Assembly: GCF_014200455.1 (NCBI RefSeq)
Contig: NZ_JACHBW010000013.1
Location: 62,001-126,000, forward strand
Source: Paraburkholderia bannensis
GTDB taxonomy: Bacteria > Pseudomonadota > Gammaproteobacteria > Burkholderiales > Burkholderiaceae
Direction of reading: 5' to 3'
DNA length: 64,000 bases
Of this stretch, positions 24,859 to 32,947 are shown in pieces. The notes beneath the pieces are model-generated. The model worked only from the letters and a program-made list of their open reading frames with translations. It was not told where the DNA came from and did not search any database. The translations under genes were made by a program, and so were the position numbers. The stretch's first letter is position 1. Every line of letters starts with the position of its first letter.

Positions 24859-25956
24859 ATGAACGTCACCGAATACTACGAATCAGAACTGCAGAAACGG
24901 GGGTATCAACCGGATGCGGCGCAACGCGTCGCCATCGATCGACTGCAGCGGTGCTACGACGAGTGGGTCGAGTACAAATCGCGTCGCTCGAACGCGTTCT
25001 GGAAGCTCATCAATCGCCCAGATCTGCCGCGCGGCGTGTACATGTGGGGCGGCGTGGGGCGCGGCAAGAGCTTCCTGATGGACAGCTTCTACGCGGTCGT
25101 GCCGGTGCAGCGCAAGACGCGTCTGCATTTCCACGAATTCATGCGCGAAGTCCATCGCGAACTCGAAGAACTCAAAGGCCAGGCCGATCCGCTCGATGAA
25201 CTCGCGCGTCGCATCGCCAAACGCTATCGCCTGATCTGCTTCGACGAATTCCACGTCTCCGATATCGCGGACGCGATGATTCTCTATCGCCTGCTCGATC
25301 GTCTCTTTGCCAACGGCGTGCAATTCGTGATGACCTCGAACTACGATCCGGATCTGCTTTATCCCGATGGCCTGCATCGTGACCGCATGTTGCCGGCGAT
25401 CGAGCTGATCAAGGAAAAGTTGGATGTCCTGAACGTCGATGCGGGTGTGGACTATCGTCAGCGCACGCTTGCGCAGGTTGAGGTCTATCACACGCCACTC
25501 GGTGCGGCCGCCGACAAGGCGCTGCGTCACTCGTTCGCCGAGCTCGCCGCGGTGCCCGACGAAAGCCCGATCCTGCGCATCGAGAAGCGCGAACTGAAGG
25601 CGCTGCGCAAGGCGGACGGCGTGGTGTGGTTCGATTTCGCCACGCTATGCGGCGGCCCGCGCTCGCAGAACGACTATCTCGAACTGGCGAGTCGCTTCCA
25701 TGCCGTGATTCTGTCAGACGTGCCGCAGATGACGCCGCGCATGGCGTCCGAGGCGCGCCGCTTCACCTGGCTCATCGACGTGTTCTACGACCACAAGGTC
25801 AAGCTGCTGATGTCGGCAGCGGTGCCGCCCGAGGACCTGTATCCCGAAGGGCCGATGGCCAACGAATTCACGCGCACGGTCTCGCGCATCGTCGAAATGC
25901 AATCGAAGGAATATCTGGAAACGCCGCGGCGCGTGGTGGATACGGCGCTGACCTGA
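24859..25956 (+). CDS. zapE: Cell division protein ZapE (AFG1-like ATPase)
   Basis: ZapE is an AAA-like ATPase that associates with the Z-ring; the mitochondrial homologue AFG1 acts in protein quality control. The product is 365 aa from the ATG at 24859 (MNVTEYYESEL); a GTG at 24847 would add MAHE, and neither start has a good ribosome-binding site. Walker A is GGVGRGKSFLMD, Walker B is ICFDEFHV, and the sensor region SNYDPDLLYPDGLHR is conserved. Placement directly after odhA-odhB-lpd is typical of Burkholderiaceae. Confidence 0.92.
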   Translation: MNVTEYYESELQKRGYQPDAAQRVAIDRLQRCYDEWVEYKSRRSNAFWKLINRPDLPRGVYMWGGVGRGKSFLMDSFYAVVPVQRKTRLHFHEFMREVHRELEELKGQADPLDELARRIAKRYRLICFDEFHVSDIADAMILYRLLDRLFANGVQFVMTSNYDPDLLYPDGLHRDRMLPAIELIKEKLDVLNVDAGVDYRQRTLAQVEVYHTPLGAAADKALRHSFAELAAVPDESPILRIEKRELKALRKADGVVWFDFATLCGGPRSQNDYLELASRFHAVILSDVPQMTPRMASEARRFTWLIDVFYDHKVKLLMSAAVPPEDLYPEGPMANEFTRTVSRIVEMQSKEYLETPRRVVDTALT

Positions 25957-26050
25957 AGGGGGAGACCGGGACGCGGCATTGAACGGCAGCCGGATTGTTT
26001 TTCAAGATTCGGACTCGTCTGATATGGGCGGCCGGGTCAAGTCGATATCT

Positions 26051-26074
26051 TTTGTCAGGACCGGTTCTGACAAA
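26051..26074. promoter_or_regulatory. 24-bp near-perfect palindrome overlapping the ribosome-binding region of the OrfA-like gene
   Basis: The left half TTTGTCAGGACC (26051-26062) and right half GGTTCTGACAAA (26063-26074) are reverse complements at 11 of 12 positions, and the one mismatch is a G-U pair in RNA. The right arm abuts AGGAG (26074-26078) of the gene starting at 26085. It could be an operator in DNA or a hairpin masking the ribosome-binding site in mRNA. A relic of an insertion-sequence end is a third possibility. Confidence 0.7.
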
Positions 26075-26084
26075 GGAGTAGACC

Positions 26085-26540
26085 ATGACCCCCCATCGCG
26101 ATATTACCGAGGAAGAATGGCAGCGCGTCATGCCGCTGCTGCCCGAACTGCGCCCGCGCTCGGAAATGCGCGGCCGGCCGCTCGCCAATACCCGTTCGGT
26201 GCTCAACGGCGTCCTGTGGGTCATGTATAGCGGCGCCACCTGGTCTGCCATGCCGCGCCGCTATCCCTCTTATCAGACCTGCCATCGCCGTTTCAAGGCG
26301 TGGCACGACGACGGCGTGCTCAAGCATGTGATGGGCGAGCTGTTTGGCGAAGAAGGCGTCGCGTTGTGCGACACCATCGAGACACGCATGCGCAAGCATC
26401 TGAGCCGCGCGGAGAAAGCCGCTGCACGCGTTCAGGAGGGCCTCCAGGCCGCGCCGCGCAATTCGCCGTTCAGTCCCGCTGTTGCGCAAGGTGTGCCGCC
26501 GTCGCTGGGCTATCGGTCGGTGTATCGGCATACGGCGTAA
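26085..26540 (+). CDS. Solitary IS5-family OrfA-like (DUF4096) DNA-binding protein
   Basis: The 151-aa protein matches the N-terminal helix-turn-helix part of IS5/IS427-type transposases. It has EEEWQRVMPLLPE, GRPLANTRSVLNGVLWVMYSG and WSAMPRRYPSYQTCHRRFKAWH. The segment ALCDTIETRMRKH aligns in position with the first catalytic Asp region (IDSTSVR) of intact transposases, but the rest of the DDE domain is absent. The tail (about 115-151) is unrelated. No second open reading frame or DDE remnant follows: a strong terminator and a convergent gene come next. Its good ribosome-binding site and upstream palindrome suggest an expressed, possibly domesticated protein rather than an active element. 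A degraded IS is the alternative. Confidence 0.7.
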   Translation: MTPHRDITEEEWQRVMPLLPELRPRSEMRGRPLANTRSVLNGVLWVMYSGATWSAMPRRYPSYQTCHRRFKAWHDDGVLKHVMGELFGEEGVALCDTIETRMRKHLSRAEKAAARVQEGLQAAPRNSPFSPAVAQGVPPSLGYRSVYRHTA

Positions 26541-26573
26541 CGCTGTTTAACGCTGGCGCTGCGCCCTGAATGA

Positions 26574-26606
26574 AACGAGGCCGCCTTTTGACAAGGCGGC
26601 CTCGTT
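26574..26606. terminator. Bidirectional terminator between the OrfA-like gene and the DUF2147 gene
   Basis: AACGAGGCCGCCTT (26574-26587) pairs perfectly over 14 bp with AAGGCGGCCTCGTT (26593-26606) around a 5-nt loop. The ends give T-rich tracts in both directions only weakly, but the stem is very stable and placed between convergent genes. Confidence 0.75.
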
Positions 26607-26639
26607 ATTCAGGCGCGGTTTATATCGTTGTGCGAATGA

Positions 26640-27122
26640 TTATTGCTGGCGCACCCAGGTTTGCGAGCGGCCCAGCAGCGAGATGCCCATATAACCGCGC
26701 ACGACCAGTTTCTGGCCGCCATCCTCGGTGTGCATCTTGCAGCGATAGATCTTGCCGTTTTCCGGGTCGAGGATATTGCCGCCATCCCAGTCGTCGCCGG
26801 TCTTCTTCATGCCGTCGATGATGGTCATGCCCAGAATCAGTTGGTCCTTGCGCGCGTCGGTGCAGGCCGTGCAGCGGCGATCGGGCTGATCGTTCGCGCC
26901 CAGACCCTTGATGACCTTGCCGGAGAGCGCACCGCTGCCGTCGTCGCTGATCTGCACGAGCGCCTTGGGCTGGCCCGTGTGATCGTCGATGGTCTGCCAT
27001 ACGCCAACAGGCGAATTCGTTTGCGCCTGGGCGGCTGCCACTGCGCCGAGCAGTGCGCCTGCGAGCGCGACCTGCCGCGCCGCGCGTGCGGCGAACGAGG
27101 TGGAACGATTGAGTGCTTTCAT
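26640..27122 (-). CDS. DUF2147 secreted protein
   Basis: The 160-aa precursor starts at the ATG at 27122 (MKALNRSTSF), with GGAGGAAG just upstream on its strand. A further in-frame ATG at 27137 lacks such a site. A signal peptide ends near AAAQAQ, and the mature part (about 130 aa) is a single DUF2147 domain with GVWQTIDDHTGQPKALVQI, a CTAC cysteine pair and DWDGGNILDPENGKIY. The fold is lipocalin-like in structural-genomics examples, but the function is unknown. It is likely periplasmic. It lies downstream of the ShlB gene on the same strand, with a 182-bp gap. Confidence 0.85.
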   Translation of the reverse strand: MKALNRSTSFAARAARQVALAGALLGAVAAAQAQTNSPVGVWQTIDDHTGQPKALVQISDDGSGALSGKVIKGLGANDQPDRRCTACTDARKDQLILGMTIIDGMKKTGDDWDGGNILDPENGKIYRCKMHTEDGGQKLVVRGYMGISLLGRSQTWVRQQ

Positions 27123-27304
27123 GGTGTCTTCCTCCACTGATGTTTATCTATGTGTGATGAACCGCTTCGCGTCGGGCCGACAACTGCGCGCGACGGTGAG
27201 GGCAGGATACGCGAAAGCGCAGCGTGCGTTTGCGAGGAGAAACTCTAGTCGGCAGGCACAGCCAGGCATCGCATGGCGCGTGCCTGCCAGCACATCGGGA
27301 TCGA

Positions 27305-29026
27305 TCAATTCAACTGATACGAGAACGTCGCGTTAAAGCGTGGACTGCGCGAGGCGCTCTCGACCGGCGCATCGGCCAGCGCCTTCGCCACCGAGAGATC
27401 CACGCTGTAATAGCGCCCGTCGCTCAAACGGAAGCCAATCGAAGCCGACGACAGCCGCGAAGGCGAGGGCGTGCCCGCATGCAGATAGACGCGCGCCATG
27501 TCGAACGACACATAAGGCGTGAGCGTCTGCAGCCACACCTTGCCGATCTTGAGCGGCCGGTTCAATTCGAGCGAATACGCCCAGCCCGAATCGCCCGACG
27601 CCTCGCCCGGCTCGTAGCCCGCCGCAAACCGCTGCGCACCGAACGAAATCTGTTCGGAGGTCGGCAGCGATACCGGACTATATTGCCCGATCACGGCCAC
27701 GGCGGTGCCGAAACCCATCGGCCAGTCGTTGGTCTGCGAGAACGAGGCGTTGGTGCGCACGAAGTTCAGCGACGCCGGATTTTGCAGCGTGAGGCCTGGA
27801 ATATTCGTATCCGCCGATTTCGACGCGCCGAGCACATTGAACGCCTTCGCCACCGCGATGCTCGCCTTGCGCACCTGACCGGTTTGCACATCGGTGTAAT
27901 CGGCCTGCAACTGGACGACGCGCACCTGCGATTTCAATCCGTACTGCAGACCATTGAGGGTGTTGTGGTAGCGATCCTCATCATGCGTCGCATAGGCGCT
28001 CACGGTGCCCACCACGCTGCGCGTATTGCTCAACAGCAGCGGGTAGGAGAGCGCGCCCGTGATCTTGTCGCTGATGACGGTGCGCTCCACGGAACCGGGC
28101 AGGCCCGGATTGTCGGTTGGATTGCCGCGATAGTGCGAGGCGTCGACCTTCGCGATCAGACCGTCGCTTGCGATCGGCACGGCGGCGTGCGCGGCGAGAT
28201 ACGTGACATTGTCGCGACCCTTGGGCAGCAGCGCGGAGACGCTCAGCTGTTCGCCGAACGGCGTGAGGCCGTTTTCCGTGAGCGTGAGCAGCCCTTGCAC
28301 GCCGGGGTGATTGAAATCGATCCCGGTACTGATGTCGTAGGGCTTTTGCGTGGCGTCCAGTTCGAGCGTGGTCGCGCCGTCCGTGTTGGTCGGCGGCGCC
28401 ACGTTTGCCTTTACCTTCAGGCCGGGCAGCAAGCCAAGCACGTTGATATAGCGCTGGAACGTCGCGGTGCGCAGCGGCCGGTCTTCGACGATATGCGCCG
28501 CGATCGAGCGCATCTTGTCTTCAAGCTTGCCCGGCTTGCCGGTGACCTTCACGTCCTTCACATAGCCTTCGACGACGGTGATGCGCACCACGCCGCCCGC
28601 GAAGTCCTGGGCAGGCACGAATGCGAAGGAGAGCGCATAGCCGCGCTCCTGATAGAGCTTCGTCACCTCGTTGGCCGTTTCGATCAATTGGCCAATCGTG
28701 ATGTCGTGATTCGCGAGCGGCGCGAACTTCTTCACCACCTCGTCGAACGGAATCGATTTCACGCCCTCGACCTTGAAGGTGGCCGGCGTGATATGCGTAG
28801 CGAGTAACTGCTGCAGTTGCGGCGTCTGCTGCTCCACCTGCACCGTTACGTTTGGCGCCTTCTGCGGCGCGTTGATCTGAGGCAGTGCGTCGAGCGGGTT
28901 CCCTGCTGCTGGATTGCCGCCCGACGCCGGCCTGTTTTGCTGTGCTACTGCCACCCCCGTCAAGCCGATGCCCGCCCACACTCCCACCACGGCGAGCACG
29001 GCCCATTCTGCGACTGCGCCTTTCAT
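27305..29026 (-). CDS. ShlB/FhaC/HecB-family two-partner-secretion outer-membrane transporter
   Basis: TpsB proteins are 16-strand Omp85-type barrels that export partner proteins across the outer membrane. This 573-aa protein has a signal peptide ending near TGVAVAQ and a Pro/Gln-rich N-terminal stretch. A POTRA domain with FKVEGVKSIPFDEVV and VRITVVEGYVKDVKV spans about residues 80-165. The ShlB barrel fills the rest and ends in FSYQLN. GAGGG precedes the ATG. It follows the two paralogous lipoprotein genes on the same strand (235 bp gap). No TpsA-type haemagglutinin with a TPS domain lies anywhere in the window, so the lipoproteins are the obvious cargo candidates. That last step is inference. 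Confidence 0.87.
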   Translation of the reverse strand: MKGAVAEWAVLAVVGVWAGIGLTGVAVAQQNRPASGGNPAAGNPLDALPQINAPQKAPNVTVQVEQQTPQLQQLLATHITPATFKVEGVKSIPFDEVVKKFAPLANHDITIGQLIETANEVTKLYQERGYALSFAFVPAQDFAGGVVRITVVEGYVKDVKVTGKPGKLEDKMRSIAAHIVEDRPLRTATFQRYINVLGLLPGLKVKANVAPPTNTDGATTLELDATQKPYDISTGIDFNHPGVQGLLTLTENGLTPFGEQLSVSALLPKGRDNVTYLAAHAAVPIASDGLIAKVDASHYRGNPTDNPGLPGSVERTVISDKITGALSYPLLLSNTRSVVGTVSAYATHDEDRYHNTLNGLQYGLKSQVRVVQLQADYTDVQTGQVRKASIAVAKAFNVLGASKSADTNIPGLTLQNPASLNFVRTNASFSQTNDWPMGFGTAVAVIGQYSPVSLPTSEQISFGAQRFAAGYEPGEASGDSGWAYSLELNRPLKIGKVWLQTLTPYVSFDMARVYLHAGTPSPSRLSSASIGFRLSDGRYYSVDLSVAKALADAPVESASRSPRFNATFSYQLN

Positions 29027-29261
29027 CGGACTACCCTCGGACTTGTCGGACAGCGCGCAACGGTTCCCTGAAACCTCCGCTGCGCGCCGCCTCTTTGTGT
29101 CGCCTTTGCGGCGATCTGTGGCTCCCTGATTGCCTGTGTTTATTATTTTTGCGTACTACGTACTACCTGTCCCTGTGATACCCGGGCCAGTCGCGGCGCG
29201 GCGTCCCTCTCAGGACCCCGTGCCACGCAGCGCCCATGTTGCCCGATGATTGTTGCGCGCG

Positions 29262-30743
29262 CTACGGCAGCTTATGAAGCAAGCCGCTCAGTAGTCCCCC
29301 CGATGTACTCGTGTTGCCAGAACTGCTTGAAGAAGTCGTGCTGCCCGTGGTCGTGCCGAGTGCGCCGGTCAGCGTGCTGACGAGCGTGGTCACCGGTTGC
29401 AGCAGCGCCCCCGCGCCGCTCGCCGTCGTTGAGCCCGTCGTGCCCGAGGTGCTGCTCGATGCGGAGCCCGCCGCCGTGCTCGCGCTCGACACCACGCCCG
29501 AGAGCAGGCCGCCTACGACAGGCACGCTTGTCAGGCCGCTCGTGATGGCGCTGGTGCCGCCCGTCGTCCCGGTCAGGCTCGTGAGCGTGCCGAGCGGCGA
29601 ACCGCCGAGACCGAGGCTCGCGATCACCGAGTTGAGCGGGCCGAGCACGCCGTTAGCCGCTGATCCCGTCGGCGGGCCATTGGCGACCAGCGCCGTGCTG
29701 CCGCCCGCGAGGCTCGTGATCAGGCCGGGAATCGGTGCAGCGCCGTTCGGGCCGTTCGGATTCACCAGACCGCCTGCGTTGGTGACGGTGTTGCCCAGCG
29801 CGCTGACCAGCGTGCCGACGTCCGCGCCCACCGGCGAGAGCGGGCCGAGGGCGCCGCTCGATGTGGTGCCCGTCGTCGACGAAACCTTCGCGCCCGCCGT
29901 TTGCAGCGCGCCGCCCACTTGCGCGAGCAGGCCCGAGACCGGCGTGGCCAGCCCCGTCGACGTTCCCACTTGCTGCGTGATGAGGCCGGTGGTGGTGACG
30001 ATCGGCGTGATCGCCGTGCTCAGCGGCTGCGTGATCTGCTGTACCGGCGCCGACGACAGCGCATTGCCGAGCATCTGCCCGGTGGCGTTGACGGTGTTGG
30101 CGGTCGTATTGAGCGCGGAAGCGAGTGGCGTGGTGACCGGCGCCAGCGGCGCGAGCGGGCCGCTGCCCAGACCGTTGACGGTGGTGGCGACGCCCTGGAC
30201 CACGCCGCTGGTGGCGCTCACGACATTGCCGAGACCGGCGACGGTGGTGCCGACCGGATTGGCCGTCGAGCCGGTCTGGCCGAGGCCGTTGGAGACCGCA
30301 TCGGCGAGTGCGCCCGCAACCGTCCCCGTGCTCGACACCGTCTGGCCGAGCCCCGAGGTGACTTGCGAGCTGATACCGCCGGGCAGGGTGGTCGAGCCGA
30401 TTGCGCTGCCCAGATCGCCCGTGGTCTTGCCGACCGAGGTGACGACGCCCGAGGTGCCCGTCGAGCCGCTGGTGCCGCCGCCCGAAGTCGAGCCGCCCGA
30501 GGTCGAACCGCTGGTGCCGGTGCCGCCGCTGGTGGAGCCGGTGGTGGTGGTGCCGGTGCCGCCGTCCGAACCGGTCGACGCCGAAGGCGGGGTGTAGCTG
30601 CTGCCGCCGCAGGCGGCGACGCTGCAGGCGACGGCCGCGGCGAGCGCGCTCAGGCGCAGGGTGCGCACGAGTGCGGCGGCGTGAGTTTCATGTTGGATTG
30701 CGCTTTGGATCGCGCTTTGTATCGTATTGAAACGGCTGGACAT
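29262..30743 (-). CDS. Gly/Ser/Thr-rich surface lipoprotein, paralogue A
   Basis: The 493-aa lipoprotein has an N-terminal signal peptide and the lipobox SVAACGGS. A low-complexity Gly/Ser/Thr linker (about residues 45-100) is followed by a long repetitive domain of short hydrophobic-small segments such as LGSGPLAPLAPVTTPL, PVQQITQPLSTAITPI and NPVGTTVAGLG. The same landmark motifs recur in the same order in the neighbour at 30814-32472, so the two arose by tandem duplication. Database labels such as collagen-like would mislead, as there is no Gly-X-Y repeat. AGGAG lies upstream of the ATG. It is likely an outer-membrane or surface adhesin-like protein; the function is unproven. Confidence 0.82.
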   Translation of the reverse strand: MSSRFNTIQSAIQSAIQHETHAAALVRTLRLSALAAAVACSVAACGGSSYTPPSASTGSDGGTGTTTTGSTSGGTGTSGSTSGGSTSGGGTSGSTGTSGVVTSVGKTTGDLGSAIGSTTLPGGISSQVTSGLGQTVSSTGTVAGALADAVSNGLGQTGSTANPVGTTVAGLGNVVSATSGVVQGVATTVNGLGSGPLAPLAPVTTPLASALNTTANTVNATGQMLGNALSSAPVQQITQPLSTAITPIVTTTGLITQQVGTSTGLATPVSGLLAQVGGALQTAGAKVSSTTGTTSSGALGPLSPVGADVGTLVSALGNTVTNAGGLVNPNGPNGAAPIPGLITSLAGGSTALVANGPPTGSAANGVLGPLNSVIASLGLGGSPLGTLTSLTGTTGGTSAITSGLTSVPVVGGLLSGVVSSASTAAGSASSSTSGTTGSTTASGAGALLQPVTTLVSTLTGALGTTTGSTTSSSSSGNTSTSGGLLSGLLHKLP

Positions 30744-30813
30744 GACGCTGGCTCCTGATCGAATTTGGGGACGCTTATCTGTCTGGTTGCGTGTATTGGG
30801 TCGATTACCGGGA

Positions 30814-32472
30814 TTACTTCCTGGCGCCGAGCAGGCCGCCTACGAGCGAAGTGAGGCCGGCGAGCGGGCCAGTCGTGCCGCTGCCCGAGGTGCCGCCCGT
30901 CAAGGAGGAAAGCGAAAGCGCCGGCGTCGAGCTCGTGCTGCTCGACGAACTGGACGTGCTGCTGGTCTTGGCGCCGGCTGCGACGCCCGCGCCCGCGACG
31001 ATCGAGCCGCCTGCCGTGCCGACGCTGTTGACCGTGGTGGTCACGGCGCCGACGACGCCGCTGACCAGACCCGTGACCGGCGCGAGTGCGCCCGTGCTGC
31101 CGCCCGTAGCCGAAGTCAGGGCGGTGGTGACGGTGGTCAGCGCGCCCGTGACCGGAGCGAGCGGGTTGCTGCCGCCCGAGGTCGCGACCACGCCGATCCC
31201 TGCGCCGACGCCGATGGCCGCGCCGCTGCTGCCGGACGAACTGCCGCCCGAGCCGCCCGTGAGGCCGCCCGCAAGCGTGCCCAGCAGACCCGTGACCGGG
31301 TTGGAGCCGCTGCCGCCGCTGCTGCCCGTGAGCAGATTGCCGGCGGTGGCGACGGTCTTGCCCGTATCGGCGACGAGGTTGCCCACGCCCGTCGTCACGG
31401 GGTTCGAACCGCCCGACTGCGCGACGAGCGCGCCGCCCTTCTGCAGGCCGCCGCCGAGCGTTTGCAGCAGCCCCGCGACCGGTGCGCCAAGGCCCGTTGC
31501 CGTGCCGACCGTCTGCGTCGTATTGGCGACCACCGAGGTGATCGGCGTGATTGCCGAGCTGAGCGTTTGCGTAACCTGTTGCACCGGACCGGTCGAGAGC
31601 GCGGTCGTGAGCGTGCCGCCGGCGTTCGTCACGGCGGAACCCAGCGTGCTGACGGCCGTGCCCAGCGGCGTGGTGACGGCCGCGAGCGGGGCGAGCGGGC
31701 CGCTGCCCAGGCTCGTGACGAGCGCCCCCGTGCTGGTGACCGCCTTGCCTGCGTCGGCAACCACGCCGCCCGTGCTGGAGAGCGTGGTGCCGACCGGATT
31801 GCTGGTCGAACCGAGCTGGCCGAGGCCGTTTGCCAGACCGCTGCCGAGCGTCGACACCGCATTGCCGACGTTTTGCACGATGCCGCCCGCGGCTTGCGTC
31901 GTCGACGAGCTCACGCCCGGAATCGATTGCGAGGCAATCGTGCTGCCGAGACCCGACACCGTCGAACCCGCATCGCTCACGACGCTGCCGGCGGTATGCA
32001 CGACCTGGCCGACGGCGTTGGCGGCGGTGGTCGAACCCGTGCCATTACCGCTGCCATTGCCATTGCCATTGCCATTGCCATTACCGCTGCCATTGCCATT
32101 GCCGCCGCTGCCGTTGTCGCTGGAGGACGAGCCGTTGCCACCGCCGTTCGTGCTGCCGTTTCCGTTGCCGCTGCCGGTACCGTTACCGTTGTCTGCGGTG
32201 CTGGTGCCCGAGCCGCTACCGTTGCCGCTACCGCTACCGTTGTCACTGGTGGTCGTGCTGCCGCTGGAGCTGCTCGTGCCGCTGCCGCTCGAACCGCTGC
32301 CGTCGCTGCCCGCGCCGCCGCTCGTGCCGCCACTGGTTTGCAGTGCGCCGCCGCCGCCGGTGCCGCTGCTCAGCGATCCCGATCCGCCGCAGGCGGTGAG
32401 GGAAAGCAGGGTGGCGATCGTTGCTGCGATAGCGGTGAGGCGTGCTGCCTGTGCGATGTTGTGGTTGTTCAT
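30814..32472 (-). CDS. Gly/Ser/Asn-rich surface lipoprotein, paralogue B
   Basis: The 552-aa lipoprotein starts at the ATG at 32472 (MNNHNIAQAAR), with GAGGG upstream. The frame is open further, but that part overlaps the sigma54 promoter. The signal peptide ends in LSLTACGG. A linker of Gly-Ser, Gly-Thr and Asn-Gly pairs (about residues 28-145) is partly encoded by a hexanucleotide repeat at 32041-32100. The main domain shares NPVGTT, LGSGPLAPLA, VTTPL, PVQQVTQTLSSAITPI and GLGAPVAGLL with paralogue A. It is first in the likely operon B-A-ShlB. Its localisation and adhesive role are inferred from composition and neighbours. Confidence 0.82.
   Translation of the reverse strand: MNNHNIAQAARLTAIAATIATLLSLTACGGSGSLSSGTGGGGALQTSGGTSGGAGSDGSGSSGSGTSSSSGSTTTSDNGSGSGNGSGSGTSTADNGNGTGSGNGNGSTNGGGNGSSSSDNGSGGNGNGSGNGNGNGNGNGSGNGTGSTTAANAVGQVVHTAGSVVSDAGSTVSGLGSTIASQSIPGVSSSTTQAAGGIVQNVGNAVSTLGSGLANGLGQLGSTSNPVGTTLSSTGGVVADAGKAVTSTGALVTSLGSGPLAPLAAVTTPLGTAVSTLGSAVTNAGGTLTTALSTGPVQQVTQTLSSAITPITSVVANTTQTVGTATGLGAPVAGLLQTLGGGLQKGGALVAQSGGSNPVTTGVGNLVADTGKTVATAGNLLTGSSGGSGSNPVTGLLGTLAGGLTGGSGGSSSGSSGAAIGVGAGIGVVATSGGSNPLAPVTGALTTVTTALTSATGGSTGALAPVTGLVSGVVGAVTTTVNSVGTAGGSIVAGAGVAAGAKTSSTSSSSSSTSSTPALSLSSLTGGTSGSGTTGPLAGLTSLVGGLLGARK
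32041..32100. repeat. Hexanucleotide tandem repeat inside lipoprotein B
   Basis: Ten in-frame 6-bp units run across 32041-32100: GCCATT eight times and ACCGCT twice. On the coding strand they give Asn-Gly and Ser-Gly pairs. Because the unit is a multiple of three, slippage would change linker length without breaking the frame. Confidence 0.85.
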
Positions 32473-32551
32473 GGTGTGCCCTCGGTCTCGTATGGTGTGT
32501 GTGTTGTCTATGTGTTGTGTGCTCGGTTTGTCAGACCTGCGCCACCTACAC

Positions 32552-32568
32552 TGCAACAGCTGTGCCAA
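32552..32568 (-). promoter_or_regulatory. Sigma54 (-24/-12) promoter of the lipoprotein-ShlB operon
   Basis: On the minus strand the sequence reads TTGGCAC-AGCTG-TTGCA. It matches the RpoN consensus TGGCAC-N5-TTGC completely, with GG and GC exactly 10 bp apart. It predicts a transcript start near 32541, about 69 nt before the lipoprotein B start codon. Clusters of a repeated core motif lie 135 bp and more upstream, where enhancer-binding proteins act. Confidence 0.85.
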
Positions 32569-32694
32569 TTCGAAATCGCGCTCGAAAAACAACAGCATTT
32601 GCGCGTCGAGGTTTTCGTCTAATCAAGGCGTGACAAGCCTTTGCCGGATCGTTTCGTCAAACGAATAAGACGAGTTAATCCGCGCGGTAATAGC

Positions 32695-32753
32695 GTGACG
32701 TGCGTTACGTCACGTAACGTGGCGCGTGCGGTGTTACGCGGCGCGGGGGTAAC
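32695..32753. promoter_or_regulatory. Activator-site cluster 1 (upstream of the sigma54 promoter)
   Basis: Four GTAAC/GTTAC cores fall at 32704, 32714, 32733 and 32749. The first two form a perfect 17-bp palindrome, CGTTACGT-C-ACGTAACG (32703-32719). A second inverted repeat, GTGACGT / ACGTCAC, overlaps it (32695-32713). The palindrome is 135 bp upstream of the -24 element, a normal enhancer distance. It lies in the 733-bp divergent gap 32473-33205. Confidence 0.6.
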
Positions 32754-32947
32754 GATGCGAACACCTATGCGGATTGGGAAATGGCGGGGCGAATTACACA
32801 CCCGGCGAATCGCGCTCAAGCGCGCGGCATAGCCTGCTCAAAGGCTTTTATGCGCGAAAACGTTTGGCGTAAAAATGCTTTGCGACTCCTGAATAGTTGT
32901 GTAATGGTTTATCCGGAGGCGGTGATAAAACGCCTATGCCGATAATG

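Noticed and set aside
26085..26540. An intact, mobile IS5-family element.
   Set aside because: No DDE catalytic domain, no second frame and no terminal repeats bracketing the gene; a terminator and an unrelated convergent gene follow directly.
32041..32100. The repeat tract as a possible CRISPR or minisatellite array.
   Set aside because: Units are 6 bp, contiguous and in frame inside a coding region; there are no spacers.
29262..32472. Collagen-like proteins.
   Set aside because: The proteins are Gly/Ser/Thr-rich, but there is no regular Gly-X-Y triplet pattern.
30727..32622. Long plus-strand open frames opposite the two lipoproteins, giving Arg/Ala- or Pro/Leu/Val-rich products.
   Set aside because: They mirror the repetitive minus-strand lipoprotein genes, which have lipoboxes, ribosome-binding sites and paralogy; the plus-strand products have none of these.
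32863..32881. TTGGCGT-AAAAA-TGCTT as a second sigma54 promoter for the flp side.
   Set aside because: GG and GC are 9 bp apart, not 10, and the -24 lacks GGCA; the sigma70 element at 32980-33008 is a better candidate.
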